A stretch of DNA of 64,000 nucleotides. It comes from Macrolepiota albuminosa. Taxonomy: Eukaryota > Basidiomycota > Agaricomycetes > Agaricales > Agaricaceae. Below are positions 23,195 through 34,006 of the stretch, in pieces. Position numbers and translations under genes: made by a program. The stretch is from assembly GCA_027475525.1 (NCBI GenBank), contig JAMWFC010000051.1, positions 3,022,616 through 3,086,615 of the forward strand. The letters run 5' to 3'. Under the pieces are notes generated by a model, which did not search any database, was not told the DNA's origin, and was given only the letters and a program-made list of their open reading frames with translations. Positions within the stretch are counted from its first letter, which is position 1; every line of letters begins with the position of its first letter.

Positions 23195-25627
23195 TTACTC
23201 ACTATCGTCGTCCATCAGTAAAGAGTCATCAGAGACTGGCAAGGAGGAATCGTGAAGAGGGAGGAGGTCGCCCGGCAAGATGTTGTTGGCGGTTTGCCAA
23301 TCCATGGCAGCTTGGCAATTGTCCTGGTAGTCGCGAAGAACACAAAGGCTACGACCCAGGTTGGAATAGCGCAATCGCAGCGCCATCAGCTGACCTCGGA
23401 CTCATTCCCATTCCCGCTCCATTGACAACTCCATCGTTGCTGCCCTTCTCAAAAACCTCTTCAGCATCTCCCGCGGGTTAAGCACCACCACCGGGTATAC
23501 GAGGTCTTGCCCCAGCCAGTTGAAAGCGTCGCCAGTAACCATTGGCTGCGGCTGGGGAGTCCAGGCAGGGTTTATTCTGGCGACGACAGGTCGCCTAGGC
23601 TTCAACCTGCCAACGTCCTTGGGGTCAGAAACCTCCCAGGGGCGACGTTACCATAAGGTGGCAGCCACCACCACTCAGGCTCCTCCCGGGCAACTTCTGC
23701 CACTGTCTCCTCTCCCCCTACCACCCCCTTTGCTGATGTTTCCTCCCTGCCACCTTCGCACTGCATCGCCAAGGTTTCTTCTTCCTCCTCTTTGGCGTCT
23801 TCATCCCCTTCCGTTGCCGCCCCCTCTGCCTTCTTCCTGGAATCATCCCCCATCTCAACGTCTGCAGGGGCGTCTTCCCGCTCCTCTTGAGGCGCTAAGT
23901 CGCCAAGAGCTTCCTGATCTCCCACCTCCTGCTCCTCGCCAAGGGACCTTGCCACCAAATAGATAGGCAACAAAAGGCCACTTGGGCCTGCCTCAGGATC
24001 TTGAGGAGGCAGGCAACTTGCCGCTAAGGCCTTCTTCAAGTCAGCCATTTTGGTGTCCTTTGGAGCTGGCGAGGGGGAAGGTGACAACAATATCATATGA
24101 GGGCGCTTTGCTTTGCCCTTCCTTTTGCTTGGGGAAGGGGCTTGTCATTTTTCTGGGACTGAAGTCCCTTGGCGCTCTCCAGCGCCTCATTTGCCGACCG
24201 TTTCCATCCCATCTCCTTGGCATGTCAGCAATGCCAAGGAGGCACATCCAATAGCTGCCATACCACCGGCAGCGACCTTCTTCTTCTGCCCCTCCACAAA
24301 CTCCCTAGCCCTCCATACCAGAACAGTGCAGGAAAACGTCTTCTTGATAAGAGCATCTGGTGCGCCGCCACGCTTGCAACTCTTGGCCCCGTCGATGGTG
24401 CAAGCGCGTTTCAGGGCACCACAGCAATAGCACGGCTGGGCCCCAGTTGGGAACCAGCAGCCTTCTGGGTCGTTGTCTGCCCAGCACTTGTCACACTAGC
24501 GCTAAGAGTTAGCAAGAGACTCAAGAAGACAGAAAAGTTACTTACCACTCCCCACGCCTCCTTAAAAGCTTGCTGGGTCACCAGGGAAACGGTCTTCTTT
24601 CCCTTCATCTCCTCCATCACAACTCCGGCCTCTTGCCCCTCATCAAGAACGGCCTCCTTGCAACGTGGCAACAGCAGTCCTTTGAGCTCCTTGTTGTCGA
24701 AACTGGACTGCGTTGGTGCCTAAAAGGATCATGGTAAATAAGGAGTCCAGATTTCCAAATGCCACTTACTGCGTATTGAGGAACTGCCTTGCAACTCTGC
24801 AAATGTCGTTAGCGACCATTGGTAACGACAAGCAAAATCAGCACTTATCTTGCACTTAGAAGCACCTGCCAGCTTCCTCAGCGAGCCCGACTTGCTAGCC
24901 GGCAACACTGGGCTCAAAGTGCTGCCAGCGCGACCTACCTTGCCAGATTCCTCAGTCTCCTGCCTCTTGGCGGCAGGCGCCTTCCCCACAGCAACTTCCT
25001 CCATCTCTGATGCCAACGCTGCCACCCTCTCTTGCTCCTCTAGCATCCTGGTAATCTTGCGGGCGTCTTGGGAAACCTCCTCTTGCCTTGCCGCGATCTC
25101 CTCTTCCACCTGCATGTGCGCTAATGGCGCCAACACCTCCTGTTTACTATGAGGCGACAAGTCAGACCAAAGCTAAGTCAAAGGAATGAGTTAGAAATAC
25201 TCACTCTGCTGCAGGCACGCTTATTGTCATCAGCAACACTCCAGACAGAATGTCCTTCAACTCATCCTCGATTGTTGGAACGAGAGGGGGCGCCTGGTAA
25301 CATCATCAGCTAGTGACACGGCAAGAACTGGAAGGTACTTACAAAACAAGCAAAAGGCGCTAACCACTCCACGCCATGGTGATCCATGTACTGTGACCGG
25401 CACCACTCCCAAACCTCTATCTTGTGATCCCAGCCCACACTAAGAATGTGCACCTCCAGCCACCGCTTGTATAGCTTCATAACGGCAGTCACCAAATTTA
25501 CAGGTGCATCTGCACCAACGCCATCGATCCGCTTGAGGAAATTATTCGCTTTAACGATATAAGCGTGGGCTGCATCTTGAGCCTCATAGGATGGAACAGG
25601 GGGCGGAGTTGGAATACGGAAAGACAT
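23195..25627 (-). pseudogene. antisense multi-intron gene inside element C
   Basis: Begins MSFRIPTPPPVPSYEAQDAA at 25627, about 170 bp inside the 3' LTR, and ends ...LLMDDDSE at 23195. Introns with consensus ends on the minus strand: 25342-25294 (GTAAGT), 25204-25173 (GTGAGT, short), 24769-24720 (GTAAGT...TTTTAG) and 24545-24496 (GTAAGT, branch GCTAAC). Exon 1 has KLYKRWLEVHILSVGWDHK and VWEWCRSQYMDHHGVEWL. A Glu-rich coiled coil follows near 25100-24950. A cysteine cluster (CDKCWADNDPEGCW, then CYCCGALKRACTIDG) resembles zinc-binding modules of basidiomycete proteins. A Glu-rich acidic region comes next, then a helical C-terminus (ELSMEREWE, LRLRYSNLGRSLCVL). Stops and unresolved frames in the last third suggest decay. 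Function unknown. Confidence 0.55.
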
Positions 25628-25786
25628 TTTATTTGAAATGAGCGCCAGGTAAATTAGGGGAAGAGAAGTGAAGTCCAAACTTATGCGCCAGGACTATAAA
25701 CAAAGTTTGAAGAATGCACAGACCACTTGTCACAAAAGCGGTAACGGTAACCATATTTGGTGACTGAGGGCAGTCAATTTTTCAGT

Positions 25787-25796
25787 TGGGGGGAGA
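25787..25796 (+). other. element C polypurine tract
   Basis: A G-run followed by AGA lies immediately before the 3' LTR, in the position of the plus-strand primer. Element D has an equivalent G-rich tract before its 3' LTR. Confidence 0.65.
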
Positions 25797-26807
25797 TGAT
25801 AGGACCCTATACAGGATCAGTGCATCAACAGCAGGCTACGGCAACACGGCACTGGCTCGGGATACCTTAGCGCACGCTAATTATCCAATTTTGGCGATAT
25901 TTGACGGCCGTGCACGGCAAGAAGCAGATCCAATCAGTAATAGCGCCAACAGCAGACAGAATGACAACTGACAGATGGCATCAGTCACTGACGACAGTGC
26001 TTAGGGAGAAGCCTGATGATCTATCAAAAACTGATGGACAGCTTGGTGTTTGACCTTGGCGTCTGACATTGCTTAAGCGCCTCGATTTGGCGCCTGACAT
26101 CGCTAAGCATTTTGGACAGACAGAAGGGTGATGGATTGATGGCTTAGCTTTGCGATCTGCTGCCTGGCGTCGCTAAGGGTCTTGAATGAATGGTAGGGAT
26201 CTGAAACCGTTGGAGCTACCCCTATAAAATTTTCTAGTTCACCGCACTTTGGCAATGGTTAGTCACTGGGTAGGGATCTGAAACCGTTGGAGCTACCCCT
26301 ATAAAATTTTCTAGTTCACCGCACTTTGGCAATGGTTAGTCACTGGCAACGGTGAACTCCTTGTAGTATAAAAAGTACTTACCAACTTGTACATACTCAT
26401 CGAACCAGAGAACAGAGTTTCCTGCTCCTCTTACTTCAGTCTCCCTTACGCTCAAGACCTCATTTACGGTCGGCAATGTCAAACTTATCGGCAGTTGCAG
26501 ACTATCACCAGCCTTTGACCTATTTGCGCCTGGCAGCTACGGCAGGCATTAACAACGCTTAGACTTTGCTAAGCTTACTGTGTTCTTGTTGCTGAGATTG
26601 CCGGGTTCACTTACCGCTTCTTTCATAGGCACTTTACCTTAGCGCTTTACCCTTGCTGACCCCCCTACCGACTTTACCTCCTTTTCACAGGCGTGTTCTC
26701 TGGGACCTGCCCGGAACTCCTACATCACTTTAGCGTGCCCAACGCAAGTTTTTGGTACGGTAACACTATAGCTATATTTGTTACTGACCAAACTTTGGGC
26801 ATCATCA
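25797..26807 (+). repeat. element C 3' LTR
   Basis: 1011 bp, same termini as the 5' LTR. It is longer mainly because of an exact 77 bp tandem duplication (26192-26268 and 26269-26345) that is single in the 5' LTR. Confidence 0.87.
26192..26345. repeat. exact 77 bp tandem duplication in the element C 3' LTR
   Basis: The 5' LTR holds a single copy of this segment. Probably an assembly join. Confidence 0.85.
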
Positions 26808-26811
26808 GCGT

Positions 26812-28030
26812 TGCACTACGTGTTGTGGTCGTGTTCGTTCCTCAAGAATGTGGACTTCGTCCACCTCTTCCTTGATAGTAACTTGCTTTCAAGGTGTTTT
26901 AACCTCTTGCACTGCAAGTATTGTCTCTGGCTCTGCCAGAGTTGTCGTCACAGTCTCTACCTCAGACAATGCCTGCTGAGGCACTCCGCTAACAATGCGT
27001 TGACGGTTTGTGGCATTCTGATGCCGAACATAGTCTTGCTGAGACTCATTGGCCTGACGAGGCGCATTGAGCAACTCTATCGCGTCCACAATTAATGGCG
27101 CTCGTCGGTGCACACTCATCTCACATTCTACTGAGTTGGCCGGAGTGGCCATGGAGACTGCTGACTCTCGTGCTGCTTTGCGCTTAAGGTATTCACCCAC
27201 TTCAAGTTTGAAGATACGCACAAACAATTTGATATATTCATTCGAATCTGCACGGGGTACATCGTGGCTCCTAGCAGCCAGCAACTATAAGTGCTTTACT
27301 ACCATAAAGCTGCAGACGCTTTCGCGTTGATTCCTTGGCGACCAACGGATATCGGTCCAACACCAGCTGTAACTGGATAGACAAGGTCGAATGCGACCTT
27401 TTGCTTTCCTCATCATCTGAGGATTCCAGTTCGGACTTTAAGTCCATAACTCTTCTGAGGCCATCATGCCTCACTTGCGGCTGTTTGATGGCCCGTCTGT
27501 GCAACTCTGGAATTCCAGGCACTGTCGACGCCTTTTCCAACCTTACGACATCGTTGTCCTCCCTACTGACCACTATTGCTAGTCCTTGCACCTGTTGTGG
27601 CAGCATCAGCCACATATTCCAAATGCCGTTCAGTAGGTGCAGTCCGGAATGGAGTACTATGCGCAAATGCGCTGCCTTGTACCATTTCCGAGTACTGGGT
27701 AATATCTGGTTGACCCTCAGTATGAGCTGACGAGCTCTCAGGCAATACCGGATACATCAATGAAGGCATTTGGCTCGCTGGCAGCAACACTCCTGAGACT
27801 GCGGATCTCTCTCCTGGTTTACCACCAGGTCGTACAATGGACATCATCCGTGATACGGATAGCCCACCAGGCATTCCAAAGCTCGTGCTGACATCACAAG
27901 GAATCTTTTTGTCCCGCTTTGACAGAGGTTGGTATGCTGACACAAATTGCGTCTTCACAGCTTGAAGCACAGGTAGGTCACCTGTGTCTGCAGCTGGAAA
28001 CGGAGGATCCGGATCAAGAGAGCCAGTCAT
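26812..28030 (-). pseudogene. element A gag, N-terminal part
   Basis: Starts MTGSLDPDPPFPAADTGDL at 28030. It continues with frame changes through VLDRYPLVAKEST, NEYIKLFVRIFKLEVGEYLKR and LLNAPRQANESQQDYV, each paralleled in element B (VEYITLYVQILELEAQAYM, IYAPQQAGESDEQF). It ends at the element C target duplication; the rest of gag is at 13643-14784. Confidence 0.7.
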
Positions 28031-28119
28031 GGAAGCACGTTTTCAACGTGATGCCAACAGAAAATTGAGAGGTTTTGATGATAGTTGCCTAGTCGGTAAC
28101 AAGCCTAGAGTTTAAAGCC

Positions 28120-28316
28120 GATAGCAGAAGATTTAAAAAAATGTAACCTGAGTTACGAGTTAGAACTATCTTGTGTGTATCACACAGTGCTAAATCAGAC
28201 CGCAGTATCGGATTTGACTAGTACTTAGAGTGAAAACAAGATGTTAATCTTATGTAATACTCTACTGAAGGATTATAGCGTCATTGACGCTGGTAACAAG
28301 TGTGATTCCGTTACAC
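28120..28316 (-). repeat. probable element A 5' LTR
   Basis: Minus-strand TGTAACGG start at 28316, matching the TGTAAC start of the element B LTR. A small palindrome AGCGTCAATGACGCT lies close to the start. The inner boundary is not defined and no second copy was found. Confidence 0.4.
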
Positions 28317-28895
28317 AAACTTCATACTTCCACAGCCTACCACCCCCAGTCTGATGGCCAGACTGAGTGTGTCAACCAAGAGCTAGAACAGTATCTCTGG
28401 CTCTTCTGCAATGAATGACAGGATGACTGGGATGACCTATTACCAGAGGTAGAGTTTCAATACAACAACTGTGTACACACTGCTACCCAGATGTCTCCTT
28501 TTCTTCTAGATACTGGTTGACATCCTCGGATGGGATTCAAGTCTCATGGACAACCTTCAGAGAATGAAGCTGTCAACAAGTTCATAGATTGCATGAGGCA
28601 GTCTAGGAGGAAGCCAAGGCTGCTTTAGCTAAGGCAAAGAATGACATGGCCTGCTACTATAATTGTGGACAAACTCTGGCCCCCAAGTACAAGCCTGGAG
28701 ATCAAGTCTATCTGGATGCCTCTGACATTGCTACTACCTGACCTTCTCAGAAGCTCTCTCATCACTATCTAGGAACCTTTCCTATAGTAAGGCAAGTAGG
28801 CCCACTAGCCTATCAACTCAAGCTGCCTAGTGGAATGAGTCGACTCCATCCTGTTTTCAATGTGGTGAAGCTCTCTTCCACACCAGAGAATCCAA
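28317..28895 (+). pseudogene. family P gypsy integrase C-terminal fragment
   Basis: Reads [20 protein letters not shown], containing the catalytic Glu of the DDE core, then FQYNNCVHTATQMSPF and RLHPVFNVVKLS, the end typical of fungal gypsy integrases. TGA stops at several points. It starts abruptly at the element A end and runs into the family P 3' LTR. Few CpG remain. Confidence 0.78.
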
Positions 28896-29407
28896 TTTCA
28901 GGGTGACTTCTTCCTTTTTTCACTCCCTATTTCTTTACTCTCCTTTCATTCATTTCCTTATTTCTTCTATCATTCTCTCATTTTGCTGTTTCTATTTTCT
29001 CAACACTATTTGTTAGTACTATTCTCAGCCTTTAAGGTGCTCTGGTTCTTAGCTATCATTCAGACAAGTGTGGGCCCTTCAGCACTGCTTCCAGACCACT
29101 TATATAAGCTGGAGTTTGCCTTTCTGACATCCAAAGTCTGAAGTTTTCCTGCTTTGTTTGCACAGTTGTTTGGTTAGTCAATTTTTGAGTTTTTAAGGTT
29201 TTGTTGTACTGTACAGTTGTTTTCCATGCTTCAGAAGCCCCAGAAGCATCCAACCTGGCATAGGGAATCCCTAGACTTGTTCTCTTTGGATCTCCCTCTG
29301 CCAGGTGAGTAGTTATTATGATATTGTCAATATATACTCTAATACACTTTGGATCTCCCTCTGCCAGCTGTGTGACTAAGCCACAGCCTCTAAAAGTTGC
29401 CTTTACA
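28896..29407 (+). repeat. family P 3' LTR (CpG-poor copy)
   Basis: About 512 bp, matching the inverted solo LTR at 13144-13642 along its length. Shared blocks include the TATATAAGC box and the direct repeat TTTGGATCTCCCTCTGCCAG. Confidence 0.8.
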
Positions 29408-29441
29408 GAATCTATACAGGTCAGTAGCCATAAACTGTATC

Positions 29442-30235
29442 TGCTACTAATCTATTTTTGAGCATCATCACCAAAAAGCAATGCCCTTACAAGGCAGACT
29501 TGATCTACATGTACTCAGGTGTCTAGAACTCTGGACTGTGCTCCGGGGCTCAAGACATGGGATGAGGGATTTCCAGGGTAGGGGACTTAGTCCAGGGATC
29601 AGAGGAAGTCAAGGGGTTATGGGGTAAAGTCGAGTTGAAAACCAGGAGTTCTAGATGAGACCAGAGTTAGTAAACTTAAGTCACAAAGTGCGTACCAATC
29701 TTAAGAGTATGTGTGTCAGTCAAGGCATGCCAGTCAAAGTGTGCTAGTCAGAGTGTGCCAATCAATGCATACCAGTCAATCAAAGAGCATGCAAACAATC
29801 AGTATAATATCAAGACTAGCATAATACAAGGGGATTGCTACTCTTCAAGTACAGGCAGGAGTCACTCCAGGTTTCTGAGGGGCCCCAGAATGTCTGGGGC
29901 AGTCCAGGAGTTAATGAGTGGTGGTGGGTGAAAGGAGAACTGTATACTGGGAATCATGCATGCAGAGCATATGATCAATTGGCACGGAGGGGAGGTTGTA
30001 ATGTGCAATGCATGATAGCCAGAGTGATAGGTGTGATCTGATTGTTGATTGCAGGGTGATAGCCATGCTGGCAGATGGTTCTGGGGTCCATGATGCAGGG
30101 CTGTCAGGAGGTGTTGTGTGATGTCAGGGTCTGGTGCACATGATGGCAGAAGTTGTGTTGTGGGATCAGCAAGGGGATCCCAGATGGGATTCTAGAGGTG
30201 TTCCGGAGTGGTTCCAGATGAGGGGGGTCATGACA
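29442..30235 (-). repeat. family Q LTR copy (CpG-poor)
   Basis: Matches the 17107-17845 LTR from CTTGATCTAC through GATCAATTGGC to the terminal TCATGACA, but most CpG sites have become TpG or CpA. The low-coordinate boundary is inferred by alignment length. No clear target duplication. Confidence 0.7.
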
Positions 30236-30744
30236 GACTGTCCATCTCTCTTTCCGCTTGAGCATGTGTTTGGGTGTAGGTGGGTTGGTTAGAGCCAGGT
30301 GGGGCATTCTGTGCAGGTTTGTTTTTCATTGCAGAGGGTATGTCCCTGTTTCCCCTCTTGTGTGTGTTGGTTGCTTGCTGTCTCCTATTTGCTCTAGGGG
30401 CTGTGCTCATTCTCTTTCCCTCCCCTTTGTTCTGCATGATGTCCTCATCGTCTATGGTATCCAGGGCAGATGTGGATGGTGCAGGGCTTGGGCTGGGTGT
30501 TTCATTGTATACTCCTTCATCCTTGCTAAGGTCACTTCCATTCACAGTCGCTTGTCGCTTCTTCACTCTTTCTTTGAGTAGGGATTCCGTGTGAGGCATT
30601 TGTTGTTCTCAGCGTAGAGCTTTTTCATGGCAGCTTTTGCCTTTTTCTGGTGCTTCCTGAGGGTGACGGTCTGCCACCCTTCTGAATCCATCTTATTTTA
30701 GAGCCATGTGTTAATGTCCTCGCTCGCTCTACCCAAAGTATTGT
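30236..30744 (-). pseudogene. LINE-like ORF1 fragment, distal part
   Basis: On the minus strand it reads MDSEGWQTVTLRKHQKKAK from about 30691, then a Ser/Pro/Thr-rich, basic region to the family Q boundary. The GWQTV-K-K block is characteristic of gag-like ORF1 starts of fungal non-LTR elements. Its N-terminal part lies beyond the inserted LTR at 42307-42552. Confidence 0.5.
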
Positions 30745-31321
30745 TGATATGTCTGCCTCACTCTAGGCAGACCAAAACAAAAGTTAAACAGTCCCAATAT
30801 ACCATATAAAAACGCTGAAAACTATAAATGTGAGTCGAAAACTGTAGACTCGGGACAACGCACCACAAGAGAGCCAATCCCAGCACAATAAGACACAGTC
30901 CCAGCCAGTAGGAAGTAAACCCGAGTGAGGCAAGCTGCAATCAGGATTGATAGGCAGCAACAGCTGATGCATGGCAGTGTTTGGCAGGAAGGAGATCTCA
31001 GTGTAGGCTCCGAGATCCAATTCCATCACACCTGACATCACCCATCAGACGCACCCATCAAGCCGTCGTCCTGTCCACCAAATGCACTGCACCTCCACAC
31101 CAGTAACCTAATGCCACTGCAACCACCTGTTGCAACTGCAAAACAAACCAAACAACAGCTCAGACAGAAGGGAAGGAACAGAGAAGTGGAAAGGGTAGCT
31201 GGGCAATGGAAGAGGATTTAGCTGGAAAAACAGAGTGACCACGTGCACCAGCACTGGCAGAGTCAGTACCTGAGCGCCCAGACTTGGTAACACAGCAACC
31301 AAAAAGTCTGGGCACGGCAAC
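30745..31321 (+). repeat. left part of a D-type solo LTR, split by element B
   Basis: Starts TGATATGTCTGCCTC with the same hairpin (GTCTGCCT/AGGCAGAC) as the element D LTR. Interrupted at 31321 by element B; the remainder is at 41911-42306. Together about 973 bp, against 952 bp for element D. The bases bounding the whole LTR (TTGT before, TCGT after) could be a target duplication with one CpG-type change. Confidence 0.8.
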
Positions 31322-31507
31322 TGTAACATATTGTATTATAGTTAACTAATTAATATACAATTATATTAATTAATTATCATTACTTTATGCTGGCTGCCTT
31401 ATATAAGGCAGCCAATTTTACTGTCATACTTCGTAGTACTAGAATCGACTATCAATCTGGTTCTGTTGGTGTAACTGTAAGGCTAATCAAAACTTGACTT
31501 TGTTTCA
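31322..31507 (+). repeat. element B 5' LTR
   Basis: 186 bp, TGTAACATATT to TTTGTTTCA. It contains a perfect 24 bp palindrome at 31391-31414 whose centre is the TATA-like TTATATAA. It differs from the 3' LTR by three substitutions and a 6 bp indel. Confidence 0.9.
31391..31414 (+). promoter_or_regulatory. TATA box inside a perfect palindrome in the element B LTR
   Basis: TGGCTGCC and GGCAGCCA arms surround TTATATAA. Position in the LTR fits a core promoter. The 3' LTR copy (41789-41812) has one base changed at the centre. Confidence 0.6.
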
Positions 31508-31657
31508 CTTTTTTGAACCTTTCAGGTTCAATTCTGATACTACGGACAAAGACTACGTGTCTAGACCGATAGCCTAGACTGTGATTGCATCAAACAGTGC
31601 ATCAACTTCCTTGACGCACGCTTCCGGATTAATAGAGATGCAGCAACGCCTGATTGG

Positions 31658-33832
31658 ATGGAGACCAATCAATCTGCTGAACCAACACGCGATGGTGAGA
31701 CCATCGACCAGTCGTTGGCGTATCTTCAATCTGTGGTGACTGACCCGGGTCGTCCCGGGTCAGAATATACAGAGGCCGAGCCTTCCCAGCAGCCTCAGGA
31801 GATGCCAGGAAGAACGCAATGGAGTGAAGTGCGGCCGACAGCTGCACCAAGCGGTGCAGCAAGACCAGGGGCAGCTGTGGAAGACCTGGAACAGCAATCC
31901 GGCAGGGAACATGAATTTCCCATGCAGACTGGGAGGTCAGGGCAACAGTTCCAGAGCAGGAGTAGTGCTCAGGGACCAACTGAAGGTCACAGACCTTTGT
32001 TGTACTTCCTGGGGAAGATGCTGAGGCCTGAGGTGGGCAGTTGGAGAGTGCCAACTTAATCCACCCCACTGACGCAACGTCAGCAAGGAGTTGGAGTGCC
32101 GCAGGAAACGACAATCCCGTAGCAAAGAACACCGGCAGTACATTGGGAAGACAAAACTTCTGATGACGAGGAGAGTGGACAGAGTGAGTCCACCCTTCAG
32201 GTTCAGTGTGCTATGCTATGGAAAAGATACCCTAGCATTACAAAGGATACTACGTGTGCTCGACTAGGACTGTATGTACTGAAACACATACGGTTGATAC
32301 AGGCTAGAGGTGATAATGTACCTCAATTGAATACCGTTGAATACATTACGTTGTATGTCCAGATTCTTGAGCTGGAAGCCCAAGCATATATGTACCGCAA
32401 GGCTAATCGAGGGTCAGCTGCCTCGACTCCAGAGGGGGCAAACTTGATTCTGAGTATACCTTTGGTGGCAAAGCCAGAGTTGTCTCCCCACCTGGAAGAG
32501 GCTATGAGCAATATATATGCGCCCCAGCAAGCAGGAGAGTCTGACGAGCAGTTTGCTGCAAGGTTCGCTGCAGCACAAAGACAAAATGTATTCAGAGGTC
32601 AACAAAGGAGACCTCTGTCGACGGCTGAATCGGTGTCTACCATACCTGTGGTAGATAGCAACCTACCCAAAACGGGGGAGCCAAGGCATCCTCACACAAA
32701 ACAGGAATCAGTGGAGAATATCCCACTGATGAATCAAGTGCCGTTGGCTGATAAGTTTGTGGAGAAGGTAGCGTATCAGCGCATGCGGAACCAAGACCTG
32801 AAATGCCAGGGACACTCCTGGATAGATGACCAGGGGATTTTATTCAATGGGATAACGCCCATCGACAAGATGAGAAGGCAATATGTCTAACGAACATGTC
32901 AGCCTGACACTAAGAGGAGGGATCCGCCCATGGTGGATCCAAGCCAAGTTCCTGAAAGACAGGTGACTGGAGAGGTAGGAGGACAGGAGAGCCCACTGCA
33001 TTGGAATGATGCGGGGAAAATGCACTATACAGGTCACCAACCTGTGCAAGCATTCTCTGTGGTACCTCCAGCAGAGGGTAGGAATAAAACGCCTGGGATA
33101 ACTGAGGCGACAAAGGTGTATAATGAGAATATGCACCAACGCCTCAGTAGCATAATTGACGATGTGGTAGGCGTAGCATTGCGCCTTCCCAAAGGTATCA
33201 AACCGCGTAAGGCAGAGTCAAAACACATCCAACCATACAGAGGGGAGTCCAAGTTTAGTGACTTGGAAAACTGGACGATGAATGTGTGCAACCATCTGGC
33301 AGCATGCCAGTATGGGGGGGATCGTCTGGATTGAGAACGTGTATTTGTTCTTCCGGAGTTCCTAGACGGACTGGCCAAGGCCTGGTTTCGACATCATGTC
33401 TTGCACTACAATTGTGCACGACAGCAATGGACGTTCAAGGATGTAATCCTTAAACTGTATAACCGGTTTGTAAGTGCATCCACCATGCAGGATGCTTGGG
33501 AGGCGTTTATTGCAACGTCCTACACCAAACGATTGGGTGTTCAAGGTTTCTATGACACCTTGATAGACCATGCACAGAATATGTCTATTTACCCAGACAA
33601 TTGAGTAATGATCGATACCTTTTTGCATGGGATACCCGACGCAATGAGAGAGTCTCTCATTTGTGATGATGGGCTATCGCCCAAAGTGAATACCGTTGAA
33701 GAGTTCATAGCACATGCGTTGCGCTACGAGCAAGCCCACAAAATAGCACGACACTTTGGGCTACATAGCTCAAAGGTTCGTTCAATGAACAAAACTGAGC
33801 CTCGGAAGGTAGGCACCTTCTGGGCCTGTTGA
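31658..33832 (+). pseudogene. element B gag
   Basis: Starts METNQSAEPTRDGETIDQSL. A Gln/Pro-rich segment leads to VEYITLYVQILELEAQAYMY and YQRMRNQDLK, then the capsid-like FSDLENWTMNVCNHLAACQYG, FLDGLAKAWFRHHV and MRESLICDDGLSPKVNTVE. Stops near 32060, 32891, 33332 and 33602, mostly TGA or TAA, break the frame. The parallel with element A gag is continuous. Confidence 0.75.
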
Positions 33833-34006
33833 AAAGAGATGGTGGGCAATATGAACCCAAGGTTTGTGATAAGAGCAGCACCTCGGCAAGAACGACACTT
33901 CTGTAGCGACCGGCCTGGGGACCGTAGGGATGCACCAGCGCAGGACGGTCAGAGGGGTCCACGTTGAGAGGGTGCTCGGCCGCATCAGACTGCTGGTGAG
34001 GCTAAA

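Larger units (their letters stand above)
14785..26807 (+). mobile_element. element C: complete 12 kb Ty3/gypsy element with antisense gene, nested in element A
   Basis: LTR to LTR with 4 bp target duplications GCGT at 14781-14784 and 26808-26811. Both flanks are element A gag, and the joined frame reads HVVQRVHLVDNW, matching element B. Internal order: primer-binding site, gag, protease, RT, RNase H, integrase, then an opposite-strand gene and a polypurine tract. Gag contains a solo LTR of family Q. Coding parts carry TGA stops, so this copy is inactive. Confidence 0.85.
4480..28316 (-). mobile_element. element A: decayed Ty3/gypsy chromovirus with extra 3' ORF, carrying three insertions
   Basis: Read on the minus strand from about 28.3 kb downward, the order is LTR, gag, CCHC-protease, RT, RNase H, integrase, chromodomain and an extra ORF. 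The element is interrupted by element C (14785-26807) and by two solo LTRs (13144-13642 and 9679-10798). Removing each insertion plus one copy of its target duplication restores homology with element B in the right frame. Many stops and frame breaks show the copy is dead. The 5' LTR starts TGTAACGG at 28316, abutting a fragment of another gypsy integrase. The 3' LTR was not found, so the low-coordinate boundary is approximate. Confidence 0.75.

Noticed and set aside
17107..30235. RIP (repeat-induced point mutation) as in ascomycetes
   Set aside because: Changes concentrate at CpG, not CpA, fitting methylation decay in basidiomycetes.
31508..31540. tRNA-like T-arm or primer-binding site after the element B LTR (GGTTCAATTC)
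   Set aside because: Same-strand resemblance to a T-arm, not complementary; only a small TGAACC/GGTTCA hairpin is certain.
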